Source: Salminus brasiliensis
Taxonomy: Eukaryota; Chordata; Actinopteri; Characiformes; Bryconidae
Direction: 5' to 3'
DNA: 64,000 nucleotides
NCBI RefSeq assembly: GCF_030463535.1
Contig: NC_132879.1
Location: forward strand, 48,189,094-48,253,093
Shown: piece by piece, positions 1 to 13,929 of the stretch
Position numbering within the stretch: position 1 is the stretch's first letter
How the letters are laid out: every line of letters starts with the position of its first letter
Position numbers and translations under genes: made by a program
The notes under the pieces: generated by a model
What the model was told of the DNA's origin: nothing
The model's input: the letters and a program-made list of their open reading frames with translations, nothing else
Database searches by the model: none

Positions 1-2627
<2,627 letters not shown>

Positions 2628-2789
2628 CACTGACTGCGGCGGAGTTAACTAACGGCTGGTGATTCTCATCTGTGTTTGTGTGTGTGTGTGTCCATCCAGT
2701 AAGAAAGTGCATATTAAGCATGCACATAATTGAATAAGATAAAGTCACTCTCTGTGGGTTCAGTTCAATTATAATGCTGAGTAAGGGCT

Positions 2790-2854
<65 letters not shown>

Positions 2855-4500
2855 CGTGTGCGTGAGTAGAGGAGTCCGAAACTATTTCAGCAGCTGCAGC
2901 AGCCAGAGTGTGGCGCTGATCATAACTCTACTTGGGGACAACCTTCCAGCCACTCAACCACCCAGCCACATTCAAACCTTCTCCCAGCATTCAAGTAACG
3001 CTCCCACAACGCTGCCGCTGCTGCCGTGTCATGGGATCCCATGTTCCCAAGATGTTTTTAGAGAGGTTTCATGGTTGTTGAGGAGTGCCTTTGATGTCAC
3101 ATGGCATCACATTGTCACTTTTATGGAAGCTCGGGTGACTTTTTGAAGTCGAGCTTTTAACCCCCTGCCTTCACCAGCCTCCTTCACAAGTGCTGAGGTC
3201 ATTTCCACCCAAAGGTCTTATGAAGGTTATGGTGTGTTTTATACGATCTGAGGTGTGCCTTCACTTCTATAGCTCCTATATTTTTCTACAGATGTGATTT
3301 ATTTCCATGCCTTTGAGGGGCAGTGTAAAATAATCTGTGTACAATATTTTGCACATGCTGTTTACAGAAAAAAATATATGTATAGTTTTATGTTACAGAT
3401 ATTGAATTTTAATCATATGGATTTTTTTTTACTGCTTTTCCTCTGGTATGCTGGAATGTACCACATGTTTAGTATATGTTTACACTTCTTCATCTTGACG
3501 AAAAAAGGTTGCAAAGAGATTATAGAATTTCAGATATTCCATGAAATATTAATTTCCTATCCAGTCACTAAGCTAGACCATGAGTCTTCAGTGTAAGTGT
3601 TGTGAAAGCCTGTGGCGTGTCCTCCACCTCTCACTCCTCAGTCCTGCAGCTTCTGGAGCTGAGGGGTCACACACACCTGGGGACTGGACTGCACACTGCA
3701 CATAAGCAGGCTGTTGAATGAGTGTGTTTAAGAGTTGGAACAGTCCCTGTCAAGAGTCTGTGCCAAAAAAAAAGTCATGTTTTTTTGTTTGTTTGTTTGT
3801 TTGTTTGTTTTTTGGTCCAATAGGACAATTCTTTATGAAGAGCTAAACCAACTAATGTGTATAAATTCTATTTTCCTATTATAAAAACATGGTTTCTGAT
3901 GTATTTATTATAATCCTCAGTCCTCTGATAACAGGTTTAAATTTTAAATAGAACAGGCCTCACTGAATGGCTGGAAATCAGTGTGCAGTAGTATTTTGTG
4001 TAAATCAGAATGGGACTAATGTAACAAAGTGACTGAGGTATATTTAAAAACAACGGGTCTAGTCACGTGTTCAGTCGTTTGCGCATTTACTGCGCATCAG
4101 TAAAAACGCGGATGAAAGCTTTGGGCTTAAATGAAGCCCGGTTTGAATGGGAGGGAGCCGTCGCTGCATTCATGATTTCTCGTCGTGTTTGTTTACCGTA
4201 ATTTATATTTTCACCACTATATATATATATATATATCACTACTGTTGCTTAAAAATACACATGTTGATCAGATTCTCTGTTTTAAACTATTTTGGGGGGA
4301 AAAAAACATTTTCGTCTCCACAAATTATTCAGCATTTTAAGTCGTTGTATTATTCACTGGTGTGTCCACACAGAGCCACAGCTACAGGCTGGTATCGACA
4401 GATTCACACAAAAGTATCTGAGAAAACGATTTACTCGCTTATTAAGTCGTTTTTAAACGCAGTGTCCTGACATGCGGGTCCCTCTCGCGCCTGCACACAC
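2628..4500. other. cped1-wnt16 spacer, no gene seen
   Basis: This stretch follows the cped1 stop codon and must contain its 3' UTR, but I see no clear polyadenylation site. It holds a TA/TG microsatellite (2790-2864), a TTTG run (about 3780-3812) and a short TA run (about 4209-4237). The ORFs across it are short, of low complexity and resemble no family I know. From about 4040 onward CpG content rises towards the wnt16 promoter. Confidence 0.6.
2790..2864. repeat. Compound (TA)n(TG)n(CG/TG)n microsatellite
   Basis: Alternating purine-pyrimidine dinucleotides run from TA to TG to TGCG over about 75 bases. This accounts for the apparent 118-codon ORF here, whose start is Tyr-Ile and Cys-Val repeats. 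Confidence 0.95.
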
Positions 4501-4553
4501 TGCCGTCCCTGTCCCCTCAGTTAGCCTATTTGTCCTCACCCTTTCACTGGCAA

Positions 4554-4725
4554 CCAATCCCAGCTCAGGGATATTCATAGCCAATCCAATCGCAGAGGGC
4601 GAGATTCGTCGGAGTACTGGTGGATTAAAAAAACAACGCCGCGTGCTGCTCCTTTACCCACTGCTGTCCAATCGAAGTCGTGGACGGAGGCGCTCATTTA
4701 AATATCAATAGACCGTTCGTCCAAT
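4554..4725 (+). promoter_or_regulatory. CCAAT-box cluster upstream of wnt16
   Basis: Five exact CCAAT pentamers lie within 172 bases: 4554-4558, 4581-4585, 4586-4590 (directly abutting), 4668-4672 and 4721-4725. They sit about 330-500 bases upstream of the wnt16 start codon in sequence that turns CpG-rich. CCAAT boxes are NF-Y binding sites and are typically placed 60-100 bases upstream of transcription starts, so a start near 4780-4850 is plausible. An AT-rich ATTTAAATATCAATA segment at about 4697-4711 is a weak TATA-like candidate. The promoter call is inference; the motifs themselves are visible. Confidence 0.55.
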
Positions 4726-4910
4726 CAGGGCGCGGCTCCGTCACGGCAGGACAGCCGTCCAAAGCGAGACGAGCTGATTCTAAAACAATTTAACAGCCCT
4801 GCTGAGGGGAGGGAGCAGAGGGGAAGGGGGGCAACGTAAATCTCATTACCCACCTGACAAGACCCTCAAAGCCTCAGACAAGAAGCTGACAGCTCTCGGA
4901 TGTCCCCTGC

Positions 4911-5045
4911 ATGGCCCAAAAGAAGAGAAACTACGCCCGTGTCAGGATCAGAAGATCTTTTTGGATTACGGCGGTGAGGTCCGATGTAGCTTACGGTTAT
5001 GAGTCGAGTGTTACCGGAGCGCTCGCGCCCTCCCTGCTCTTTTAA
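4911..5045 (+). other. Upstream ORFs in the presumed wnt16 5' leader
   Basis: If transcription starts near the CCAAT cluster, the leader carries several upstream start codons. An ATG at 4911 opens a 44-codon frame ending with TAA at 5043-5045. An ATG at 4984 is followed at once by TAG. An ATG at 4999 opens a 16-codon frame ending with TGA at 5047-5049, only seven bases before the wnt16 start at 5057. None resembles a known protein. Such short upstream frames commonly lower translation of the main ORF, but whether they are in the mRNA depends on the unknown start site. Confidence 0.4.
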
Positions 5046-5056
5046 ATGAGGCGGTC

Positions 5057-6745
5057 ATGGAGAAGAGCAGCAGCTGGTCGCGGTTACTTCACCTCTTCTT
5101 CCTCGCGCTCCTCTCTTCTCAGCCGCTCTGCTGCCAAGGAAGCTGGATGTAAGTAGTACAACATCTCTTTTTTCTCACCCTTCTTTGAGATGTGTAGTTG
5201 TGGGCAGTTTGTCGAAATTAGCCCAGGTAGAGAGGAGACAATGCCCCTTCTCTCCCTTCTCCTGCCCGGCTCTTCATGGCTCTCCACGACGCTCCACACC
5301 GCAGGTGGCTGGGCATCACGTCCGTCGGAGTGTCGGAGAAGACCGGCTGCGCTAACCTGCCCCTCTCCGCCAAGCAGAAGGACGTGTGTCGCCGGAAGCC
5401 CTACCTGCTCGCGAGCGTGGCGGAGGGCGCGCGCCTGGGCGTCTCCGAGTGCAGGACACAGTTCAGGCACGAGCGCTGGAACTGCAGCACGACGCGCGAG
5501 CCGCCGGGCTTCGGCAACGAGCTCACGAGCGGTGAGAACACAACCGGACACACACCACATTATACGTTATATATCTTTGCATGCTCGATTTTTAGCGTTT
5601 GCTTTCGTTTCTCGTTATTTAATTCGTTCCGTTTTCTTACTTTCGTTTTGTAATTTATTCGTTATTTTTTCGTTCGTTTGTTTTATTGCCTTTTTGTTTT
5701 TTGTGTTTTTACTTCTCACATTTTTTTTCCCGTTACACATTTCCAGGGACATTACTGAAAAGATGGGAGTCCTAATTTTGACGTCTTACTTGGTGACCAG
5801 CCACTCGATTAATACATTAAATAAATTAATTAAATGCTAAAATTAAATTAAATTAAATTAAGATTAATTCTAAACACGACAGTGAGCTGTACTGTCTTTC
5901 TTAATAGCATAAATAAATACGAAAAATAAATATGCTAAATGTTGCATCTGAATAATTTGTACTTTATATTTGCAAACAAACTGATGAATGAAGTCTTCAG
6001 CGTTCTCCGTATGTAGTAATTCATTTTATGCGTATGTATTTTTCTCATTTTTTAATAGATGTATTTGATTTGACTCTTGTATGAACCGTTAGTGCCAGGG
6101 TCTAAAACCTGGATGGTTGTTAGAGTGAGGGCTGCTCTCCAGCTCACTTGGCTCTGCGCACTCACAGATAGGTTTCCTAAACATGCTCGAAGTGGTCAGT
6201 CGGAGCAGACAAGCAGCAGGACAGCACATCTGCTTCACTTTAAGCAGCGCTCAGCGTGAACCGCCTCCACAGTTCAGCGCTAGACGGAAGCACGAGTAGC
6301 CTCTTCGGTTTAATCTGAGGGGATTAGAGCCGTTACAGTGGTTACATTTTTACAGTCTATTTATAGCCTCTCAGAGTGCTAAAAGTGTCCCAAAAGAGAG
6401 AGGGAAAAACAGTAGATCCAGGCTTGCATTTAAATCGACATGCGTAAAGGCCAGTTTAGTCCAGGGCTAAGACACGGCTGATACACTTTCATTCATCAAG
6501 CTCAAGTGTGAGTGCATGGACACTAACCTATTTTCTGTATCATCCTAATGTTTAAGCCCAAGGTGCAAGGGCATATGGGTAATCCATTTCAACTTGGTGG
6601 GGTTGGGGTTGAGAGGGGGTGGGGGTTAGTCCATTTTAGCTTGACTCTACTGACCCCTGCTCCACTCATCACAGCCAGATTCTGTGATGTTAGAAGAGCG
6701 TTTACTGTCTGATGTGCTTCAACCTTCCTCATGCCGTTTTCCACA

Positions 6746-6786
<41 letters not shown>

Positions 6787-7515
6787 TAGATTGGACGAGT
6801 CAGTGTAAGACTTTAAACATCACTGACCGTTAAACCAACTTTTCTTGACCTGCTATAAATCAGCATGTAAGAAGGCTTGACCACATGATCCTATAGCATC
6901 TGTCAGTCATCATCTGCTTTAAAAAAGGAAGCTACAAAGGGCAAAAAAATGTTTTTTTTGTTCCAAAAAGAATCATTTTTGTAAAAGAAATAAACACGAT
7001 ATGTCTAAATGTTTGTGGACACCCTTCTCTGGAATGACTGTGCTCCATCCTGTAATTCTGGGATGAGTAAGGGAGTTTGGGATGAGCTGGGATCCTGATC
7101 ATCCATCATCCTGACCTCACTAACGCTCTTGTTGCTGAATGCAACCAAATCCTCACATCAATTCTCCATAATCTAGTGGAAAGCCTTCCCTGAACTGTAG
7201 AGACAGTTAATCCAACTAGCAAAAAAGCTTTTGTTTTAATACCCTTTAATAAACTGAATGAACAGGTGTCCCAATACTTTTGTCCATAAAGTGTGAATAA
7301 CCTTTTAGGTTTACAGAAGCCAATGTTAAGGTTCTTTACCAATGTGAAGGTTACCACATGTAGGAAGCTGGCTGCATAGCCTTTTAATACTCCTCTATAA
7401 AATCCTGACCAGTCCTTTCTGTCTACACTTAGGTAAAGGCTGCTTTTCCATTGAAATTTCATCCATCTTGGTAGCTCTCTGCATGATTACTTTTCCAGGT
7501 GCCTACCAGGCATAT

Positions 7516-7566
<51 letters not shown>

Positions 7567-10500
7567 ATTCCTCCAGTGCATTTGCCCATATGTGGGTACA
7601 ATTACACACGTGGCAAACCCTGACTAAATGATCCTGATCACAAGTAATCCTCTGACTTTTCTACATCATTGGCTTAGATTCCTTATTCTTATTTATTTAC
7701 TTAATTTCCAGGGTCTGCTCTGGTTGTTAGCCCTTAAACTACATATGTTATTGATTTATGTATTAATTGTTAGACATATTATTCATATCTGCTTTGACTA
7801 TTCTGTAGATACTATAAAATAACTAACTGCTATCAAATCAGACTGATCTCTGTGTCATTCACCCGCAGGGACAAAAGAGACAGCGTTCATCTACGCTATA
7901 ATGGCTGCAGGCTTGGTGCACGCAGTCACCCGCTCGTGCAGTGCGGGGAACATGACAGAGTGTTCATGCGACACCACCCTGGGCGGCAGTGGCTCGCCCA
8001 CTGAGGGCTGGCACTGGGGCGGCTGCTCTGACGACATCGCCTATGGGACGTGGTTCAGCCGTCGCTTCATCGACAACATGCCCAAGAACACCTCGTCTCG
8101 CGGAGACGACACCCTGCTCGTCATGAACCAGCATAACAGCGAGGCAGGGAGACAGGTGAGAGTCACACACACAATGACCTCACAGGGGTACCTTATTAAC
8201 CCTCCTTGTTTTTCCCTATAGTAGTAGTAGTGGTAGCTAATGTTTGTAAAAAAGCATACACTATATGTCCAAATCTTTGTGGACACCCCTTCTAATGAAC
8301 TACTTTAAGTTGCTCCCATTGCTGAAACAGCAATGAAGCCCCCCAGCTGTGGAGCAGTAGAACTGTGTTCTCTGGAATGATGGATGGGGTTTCATTCAGT
8401 ACTTTGGGAATGAGGTGGGGTGGTAATCATCCAACATCCTGACCTCACTAACTGTCTTGTCACTGACATCTGAAAAACCCCTTTAGCGTCAGAATGGTCC
8501 TTTGAGTTAAACGATCCTGTATAGAACCACTGCCTTTACTGAAGAACCCTTAAAAGAGTGTAAGTGTAAAAAGCTGCATTACATCCTGTTAAGGCTTATT
8601 ACACACTAAGGTGTATTATTCAGTAGCTACAGGGACTTCTGTACAAACTGGTGGAGCTGTTCTCTGGTAATAGAGGTATGTAAAAACACAGTTAAACCAG
8701 GCATGTTTTGATTGTCTTTGCAGTGAAGTGCACAGTTGGTCGATGTTCTTTAAGTACATACAACATACTCGACATACAAAAAGCATAACGTTGAAATTAT
8801 GATAAAAAATAACAGTAAATTATTACTGCAATGCCCACATCTAGTTCAGGCTGCTGGTTTGTGCCTGCAAGAGTGTGTTTAAAGATTCGGAGAGAGACAG
8901 AAAGAGAGAGCTTTGGGGCGGGGGGGTGTGTGGGGGCAATGCTAATTCACACTAATATGAGTAAATATGTAAGGCGTGACAGACTGGAGAATGTCTGTCT
9001 TAACCCATTCACTCAAACGAATTCCTGATATGCACACGCATTATATAAACACTACTTCTTCTCAAAAGCAACAGCTTCGCTGCTGTTCTGTGTATCAGTT
9101 GGCTTTTTGTGTAAACCAGTCTAATCTCTCTGGCCCTAGCTAAGCACTTCTGCACTGCAGCACACCTCCAGCTTCGGCTGTGTGCTCCATTTCTTCCTCC
9201 CCATCGCTGGACACGGCCAGCAAAGAATGCAGATGACCACTAACGCTCTGGAATGTGCCATTGCTTGTGCCACTGCGTGACTTGATGAATGCGCCTCGCA
9301 AATGTTCTTTCTGCCTGACAACAGAAATCGTTTTTAAAACCTGGCGAATAATGACTAATAAAAACGGACTGCTGTAACTCCAGCAATTTGTCTGTCAAAT
9401 GAGTTACACTCCTCCTTCCGAGTCTGTTCTCCATTAATGGGAGAGGTTTACATTCGCCAGTTGGAAATTAGAGGACAGATTTGCGCTGAATTCCTCGGGC
9501 TTGCTTGCGAATCGCTCAAGAGAGTTTACAGACACTCGACACCACGGCTTTGGTTTGGAACTGCCGAGCATCGTATAGAGTTTAGAGCAGGATGCGAGGT
9601 CTCATCAATGCGTCCGCCAAACAGATCAACCAGCTCCACATGGGCTTAGAATCGCACAAGTTCACAGCTTTCCCATTGTCCTGTGGCCCCAGCAGGCGTG
9701 GTGGTTAAGAGAGAGTAAATTCTCCCCCTGACTGACATTTATTCCAGTGTTTTGCATCCAGTTCAGGATGTCTGCTGGAGTGTATTGTGTAAGATTTGGC
9801 GTGCAGTGCCTTCTTCCTTGAGGGTGTGTTTGTATCGTTATTCACACGTTGGGAATCAGCTTTCTAAATATTTTACCCAGTCCAAAAAACCTTCAGAAAT
9901 ATAGAGAACAATACACTGCCTCTCAAACCTGGTTTGTCAGCATGTTTATCAGCACATGTTAACATGTTTGAATTGTGAATATGAGCTCAGAAAGGAAATA
10001 GGTAAACCGGTTAATAGGTAAAAATCTCATTAGCTGTTGTAACTGCTGCACAGTTTCTCTACAGGGAACGTCAATCATTCAAAGCCATCGTCAGAGAAAC
10101 TCTGCAGGACAACTTTTTCCCAGCCCAGACTTTAAAGAGCTGAGCTAAAAAAATAAAGAGCTTTTTGGGGCTGGATTCACAGAGATTTCTTAAGAAAGAA
10201 AGATGTGCTTTTTTTTTTAACTTTATGCTTATAGTTCAATTGATATTCTTTCAAAATATTTCACAATTTGATTCTTGTTTTTAACTTTTCTCTTAAGACT
10301 TAAGATTCTCAGAACAATTGAAAATGTATACTTTTAAATATTTGCTTAACCTTCACCTCACACTTGTCTTTTTAAGAGTAGGTCAGCCTCTAGTAGGTCA
10401 GACTCTAAAACAATGTTTAAATTGTTACATTTCTAGAATGAATGTCTGATTTAACTGGATTAAATCTAAATACGGAAAATTCACTTTAAGCTTGTGTTTA

Positions 10501-13277
10501 CTCAAAATGTTTGAACACTTACTCAAACTTTTTTCTTCAATTTTGTTTCCCACTGTACAGATTTACCTAATTATAGGACATTTCTAAATATTATTTGGCA
10601 TTGTTTATGATAAACTGTGAAATACAGCATAAATGCTGCATGTTACAATTCTCCTAAATAAATAAATAAATAAATAAATAAAACAAGGACGAGTGTCTTA
10701 GAAAGAGCTTTTTTTCTCAAATTAAGCAAATTAAGACTTTCTTAAGAGAATATATCGGAACTTCTTAAGAATTTTTGGAGAATTGTATTTTTGAATATTT
10801 ATAAATATTCTTTGTGCTTTTCTTAAGATCCCTTGTAATTCTTCTTAAATAACCACACTATCCAATAGTTGTCCCGAAGCTGTTTGAGTCTTATTTCTGA
10901 AACTGAAAAACATAAAATACACACAAACAAAATGACAACACTGCAGGGTAGCATGATGAGGTAAATCAGAGCTAAGGCCACAGCGTCACTGTCGGTTTTA
11001 AGTTGAAGAAACAGCAATATTTTCACAGTACCGGCTGAAGGGTCTTGCCGTGGAATAGTTTTTTCTCTCCACATTTCTGTTGCATCATTTAAACAAATCG
11101 TAAAAAGTATTGCTGAAATCAAACACCTCATCACTGGTGTTTTATCTGTTCTTCATGGAGATGTATTGCAAGCATTGGAAATGGCTAAGGGTAGAGCTGG
11201 GTAAACTAAAAAAATAAATGCCTCAAAGAGTTCTATGAGCAATGCCATATTTAATTTACATCTTTCTTACAAACATTGTTCTATATGGAACCACATAAAA
11301 CATATAGGTTCATCTTTGGCATTTCTCAAAACATTTTAAGCACCTTTTTGTAGCATGATATTTATTTTGTCACAATAAATGACATAATGTCACAGTATAC
11401 TTTTGTAATCGTATGGTGGATATTTAAAGTACTTTTAAAAACCTGACCAATTAACCAATTAATCTTGATTAATTAAGTTTAGGTCTGTGCAGGGAGTAAA
11501 ATATTGAATTAAAGTTATTATAGTTTTATTTGATGTTTCTTTTTTTGTCTGTTTCAACTTGTCAGATGTAAGAAAAACAGAATTTTCTGACACTGTGCAT
11601 CAGGAAAGTTTCCTAAAACATCATGATGATACAATAATGCTATATTGCTCACCCCGAGCTGAGTGTTTAACATGAACATTACAAAGCATTTTAGTTTTAA
11701 AGGTGACAGATGAGAGCCTTTTTCCAGAAGTTTATACAGTTCTATGTGTCTTAAAGAAATGTCTGTGACATGCTTTGGTCTTTAGCACCCTTTTGTCAGC
11801 CCTGTTCAGAACAGCAGGTTTGGCTGCCTGTTCTTTTTACTTATGTCTCTAGTTTAATTATGCCTATAGTCTTTAACTTATGTTGCATAGTTTTTCTTAT
11901 GTCTTGTGTGTGCGACTAGCTAGGATGTGTTAGGATGATTAGCAAAGTCAGAATCTCATTGAACAGTGTAACTGCTAGTTTACCATGCTTGTGACAATTT
12001 AACTTTTGAATCTTGAATCTTGACTCTTAACGATAATGAGAAACTGCTCACGTCACTACTCAGATGTGGAGGTTTTCAAATGGGGGGGCGGTATAACTAA
12101 TAGACAGCTTGTGATATAACGCAGCCTGGTTAGACTGTTCCATTTGTGTGACCAGTAGACTATTAAGTAAGAGTTTTTTATAGGACCACCCCCCACCCCA
12201 CCTCAACTGCAGCCTAGACTCTGCTTTCTGACATAGGAAGCCATAATAAACTGACAGCGTTGTCTAATTTGACCTTTTGTGGGTTGGTTGGCCCTCCAGA
12301 AAGTAAAGGATGCATCAGTGTTTTCCCATGACATCATAGATGACCATTCGGCTTTGCTGACTAATTATTGCAGATGTAATTCTTATGAATTCTTTATGAA
12401 TTCAGAATTATGTTGGTATCAGCCGAAAATTGTTAAACCGATGTTTAAAGAGTAACAATTAAAAACAATATTTAATGCCATGTCTTTATAGGCTACTTGC
12501 TACAGTATTTTATTCATTTTACTGCATCAGTAACCTACTACAAACTAATGATAATCCAGGTTTATCTAGTCCAGACCCTAAATTTCCCCAATGGCACACT
12601 TGAATCAAGGTACACAGCTGAATGTAGTGTCAGGAGTCTTGCCTAAGGACTCTAATTGGTGTAGTGTGGTGGGCTGGCTCGGCTTAGGGACTCAAACTCT
12701 AGTCTATCATGGAGCTACTGGGGTTGTTACCCACTACGCTACACTAACGGTTTAGTAACTGGATTAGTTCTCTGTTCCTTTAACACTGTTGATGTGTTCT
12801 TTACACCTATAGGCCATAGCCAAGACGATGTCAACAGACTGCCGTTGCCACGGCGTCTCTGGATCGTGTGCAGTGAAGACATGCTGGAGGACGATGGCGT
12901 CATTTGAGCGTGTGGGGGGCTACCTGAAGGAGCGCTATGAGAACAGCGTGCAGGTGCTGGAGCGCTCCAAGCGCAAGTTCCGCCGCAAAGAGAAGGAGCA
13001 GCGGCACTTGGCCATCAGCCGCGAGGAGCTCATCTTCCTCAACAAGTCGCCCAATTACTGCCTAGAGGACCGGCGGCTGGGCGTGGCGGGGACCCGCGGG
13101 CGCCGCTGCAACCGCACGTCTGCCGGCCCAGATGGCTGCAACTTGCTGTGCTGCGGCCGAGGCTACAACACTCACGTGGTGCGTCACGTGGAGCGCTGCG
13201 AGTGCAAGTTCATCTGGTGTTGCTATGTGCGCTGCCGGCGATGCGAGACCATGAACGATATCCACACATGCAAGTAG
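5057..13277 (+). CDS. wnt16: wnt16, secreted Wnt ligand (complete, 4 exons)
   Basis: Exons: 5057-5148 (phase 2 exit), 5305-5531 (phase 1), 7869-8155 (phase 0) and 12813-13277 with stop TAG. Together they give 1071 bases and 356 residues; the human protein is about 365. Residues 1 to about 27 form a signal peptide rich in Leu. The mature part has 24 cysteines in the Wnt pattern, including [16 protein letters not shown] at residues 212-227, where Ser218 is the conserved acylation site recognised by PORCN, and a C-terminal [14 protein letters not shown] segment. Candidate N-glycosylation sites are seen at NCS, NMT, NTS and NRT. The phrases WLGITSVGV and [15 protein letters not shown] identify Wnt16 rather than other Wnts. 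Wnt16 acts through Frizzled receptors and is known for roles in bone and blood stem-cell specification. The start at 5057 gives a proper signal peptide. Exons 2 and 4 are much GC-richer than the introns. Loss relative to mammals: a shorter loop after the RWNC motif. Confidence 0.97.
6749..6785. repeat. (GT)n microsatellite, wnt16 intron 2
   Basis: An uninterrupted GT dinucleotide run of about 37 bases. A second run, (TA)n, lies at about 7525-7559 in the same intron. Confidence 0.95.
6997..7295 (-). mobile_element. Short inverted-repeat element (family A), internally deleted
   Basis: The left end reads ATGTCTAAATGTTTGTGGACAC and the right end GTCCCAATACTTTTGTCCATA. They are imperfect complements of each other and typical of a teleost MITE with TA-type target sites. 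The interior carries family phrases (CATCCTGACCTCACTAACGCTC, GAAAGCCTTCCCTGA) seen in at least nine other places in this window. The family lacks coding capacity. Its Tc1/mariner assignment is inference from the termini. Confidence 0.75.
7525..7559. repeat. (TA)n microsatellite, wnt16 intron 2
   Basis: Perfect alternating TA over about 35 bases, about 310 bases upstream of wnt16 exon 3. Confidence 0.95.
8258..8470 (-). mobile_element. Family A short inverted-repeat element, truncated
   Basis: It begins with ACACTATATGTCCAAATCTT and continues with GTGGACACCCCTTCTAATGA, then the family interior (GGAGCAGTAGAACTGTGTTC, CATCCTGACCTCACTAACTG). The distal terminus found in other copies is missing, so the element is cut short inside wnt16 intron 3, about 100 bases after exon 3. 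Confidence 0.75.
8585..8697. mobile_element. TTAA-ended short element (family B) fragment
   Basis: Contains AAGGCTTATTACACACTAAG followed by GTGTATTATTCAGTAG and TTCTCTGGTAATAGAGGTA, matching copies at about 17539-17703, 43350-43440, 44288-44438 and 52588-52746. Complete copies end in AAGGGGTTAA and begin with TTAACC-like sequence, suggesting a piggyBac-type MITE with TTAA target. That class is inference. Confidence 0.6.
9290..9660. other. Candidate conserved non-coding block in wnt16 intron 3
   Basis: This part of the 4.66-kb third intron is complex, non-repetitive sequence unlike the flanking low-complexity DNA. It has several homeodomain-type ATTA/TAAT cores (for example CATTAATGGG near 9433) and moderate GC. 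It opens ORFs of 60-70 codons on both strands with no recognisable protein. I suspect an enhancer-like element, but no conservation data are available here. Confidence 0.25.
12600..12765 (-). mobile_element. tRNA-derived SINE fragment, antisense
   Basis: Read on the minus strand it contains CTTAGGCAAGACTCCTGACA, matching GGGCAAGACTCCTAACACTA in the plus-strand SINE at 36672-36895. The 12700-12745 part resembles the inverted tRNA-like head (GGGGTTGTTACCCACTACGC). It lies about 50 bases before wnt16 exon 4. Confidence 0.55.
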
Positions 13278-13442
13278 AAGGAGGAGATCACAGGGACACA
13301 ATCAGACTGGAGGAAGAGAAGAGTTCTTTTCTTAAAGCAAAGAAGCATCATGTGTTTCGTTCTTATCAGGGCAGCAAAGAGACAGCCAAGTGACATCTTT
13401 TCCTCTGGTGGCTGGATCCTCAGGAAGCTGATGAAGTATTAA

Positions 13443-13634
13443 CTGTTATTACAAGGATGTTCATGTTCAACAGGAGGTGATGACAGACGTGCTACTTCTT
13501 AATCAGAGAGAGATGTTCTGATCCTCTTCTGATGAGCAGTCTCTTTCACCGTCTTAGACTGGCTGCGTATACAGACAAGATCATGGACAACATTGCCAAG
13601 ACAGTTAAATATCTAAGCAGAAGATTCAATCTTT
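13443..13634 (+). repeat. Direct duplication, left copy (wnt16 3' region)
   Basis: These 192 bases recur at 14912-15100. Apart from a 3-base deletion (GGAGGTGATGACAG against GGAGATGACAG) I see no differences on reading through both copies. The left copy starts about 165 bases after the wnt16 stop codon, so it is probably 3' UTR sequence. The two copies bracket the minisatellite at 13930-14766. Confidence 0.95.
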
Positions 13635-13929
13635 CATTTTTTTGGATTCACTTTGTCATCAGCTCGTGGTTTGGACTGATCTGGACTTCTTAGATCCAGT
13701 TTGGAGAAACAAATTCAAATCATAGTCAAATGATGCATTACACCTATTACTAACAGAAACAACCTGAATATTGACACAGTCTTGAACTGAGTTGGTTCAG
13801 CTGTCTCATTCTGCAGTGCTCAGTCAGGAAGATAAAGGGAACAGAAATGCCTGTCTTAGCGAACAGATAAAACTGGTGTGAAAAATACTGTTTCATAAAG
13901 CAAAGAAATCTAATTGATGTGATTGTCCT

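Noticed and set aside
5084-5560. 158-codon minus-strand ORF opposite wnt16 exons 1-2
   Set aside because: Shadow of GC-rich Wnt coding sequence on the other strand; no family resemblance, and it spans a wnt16 intron.
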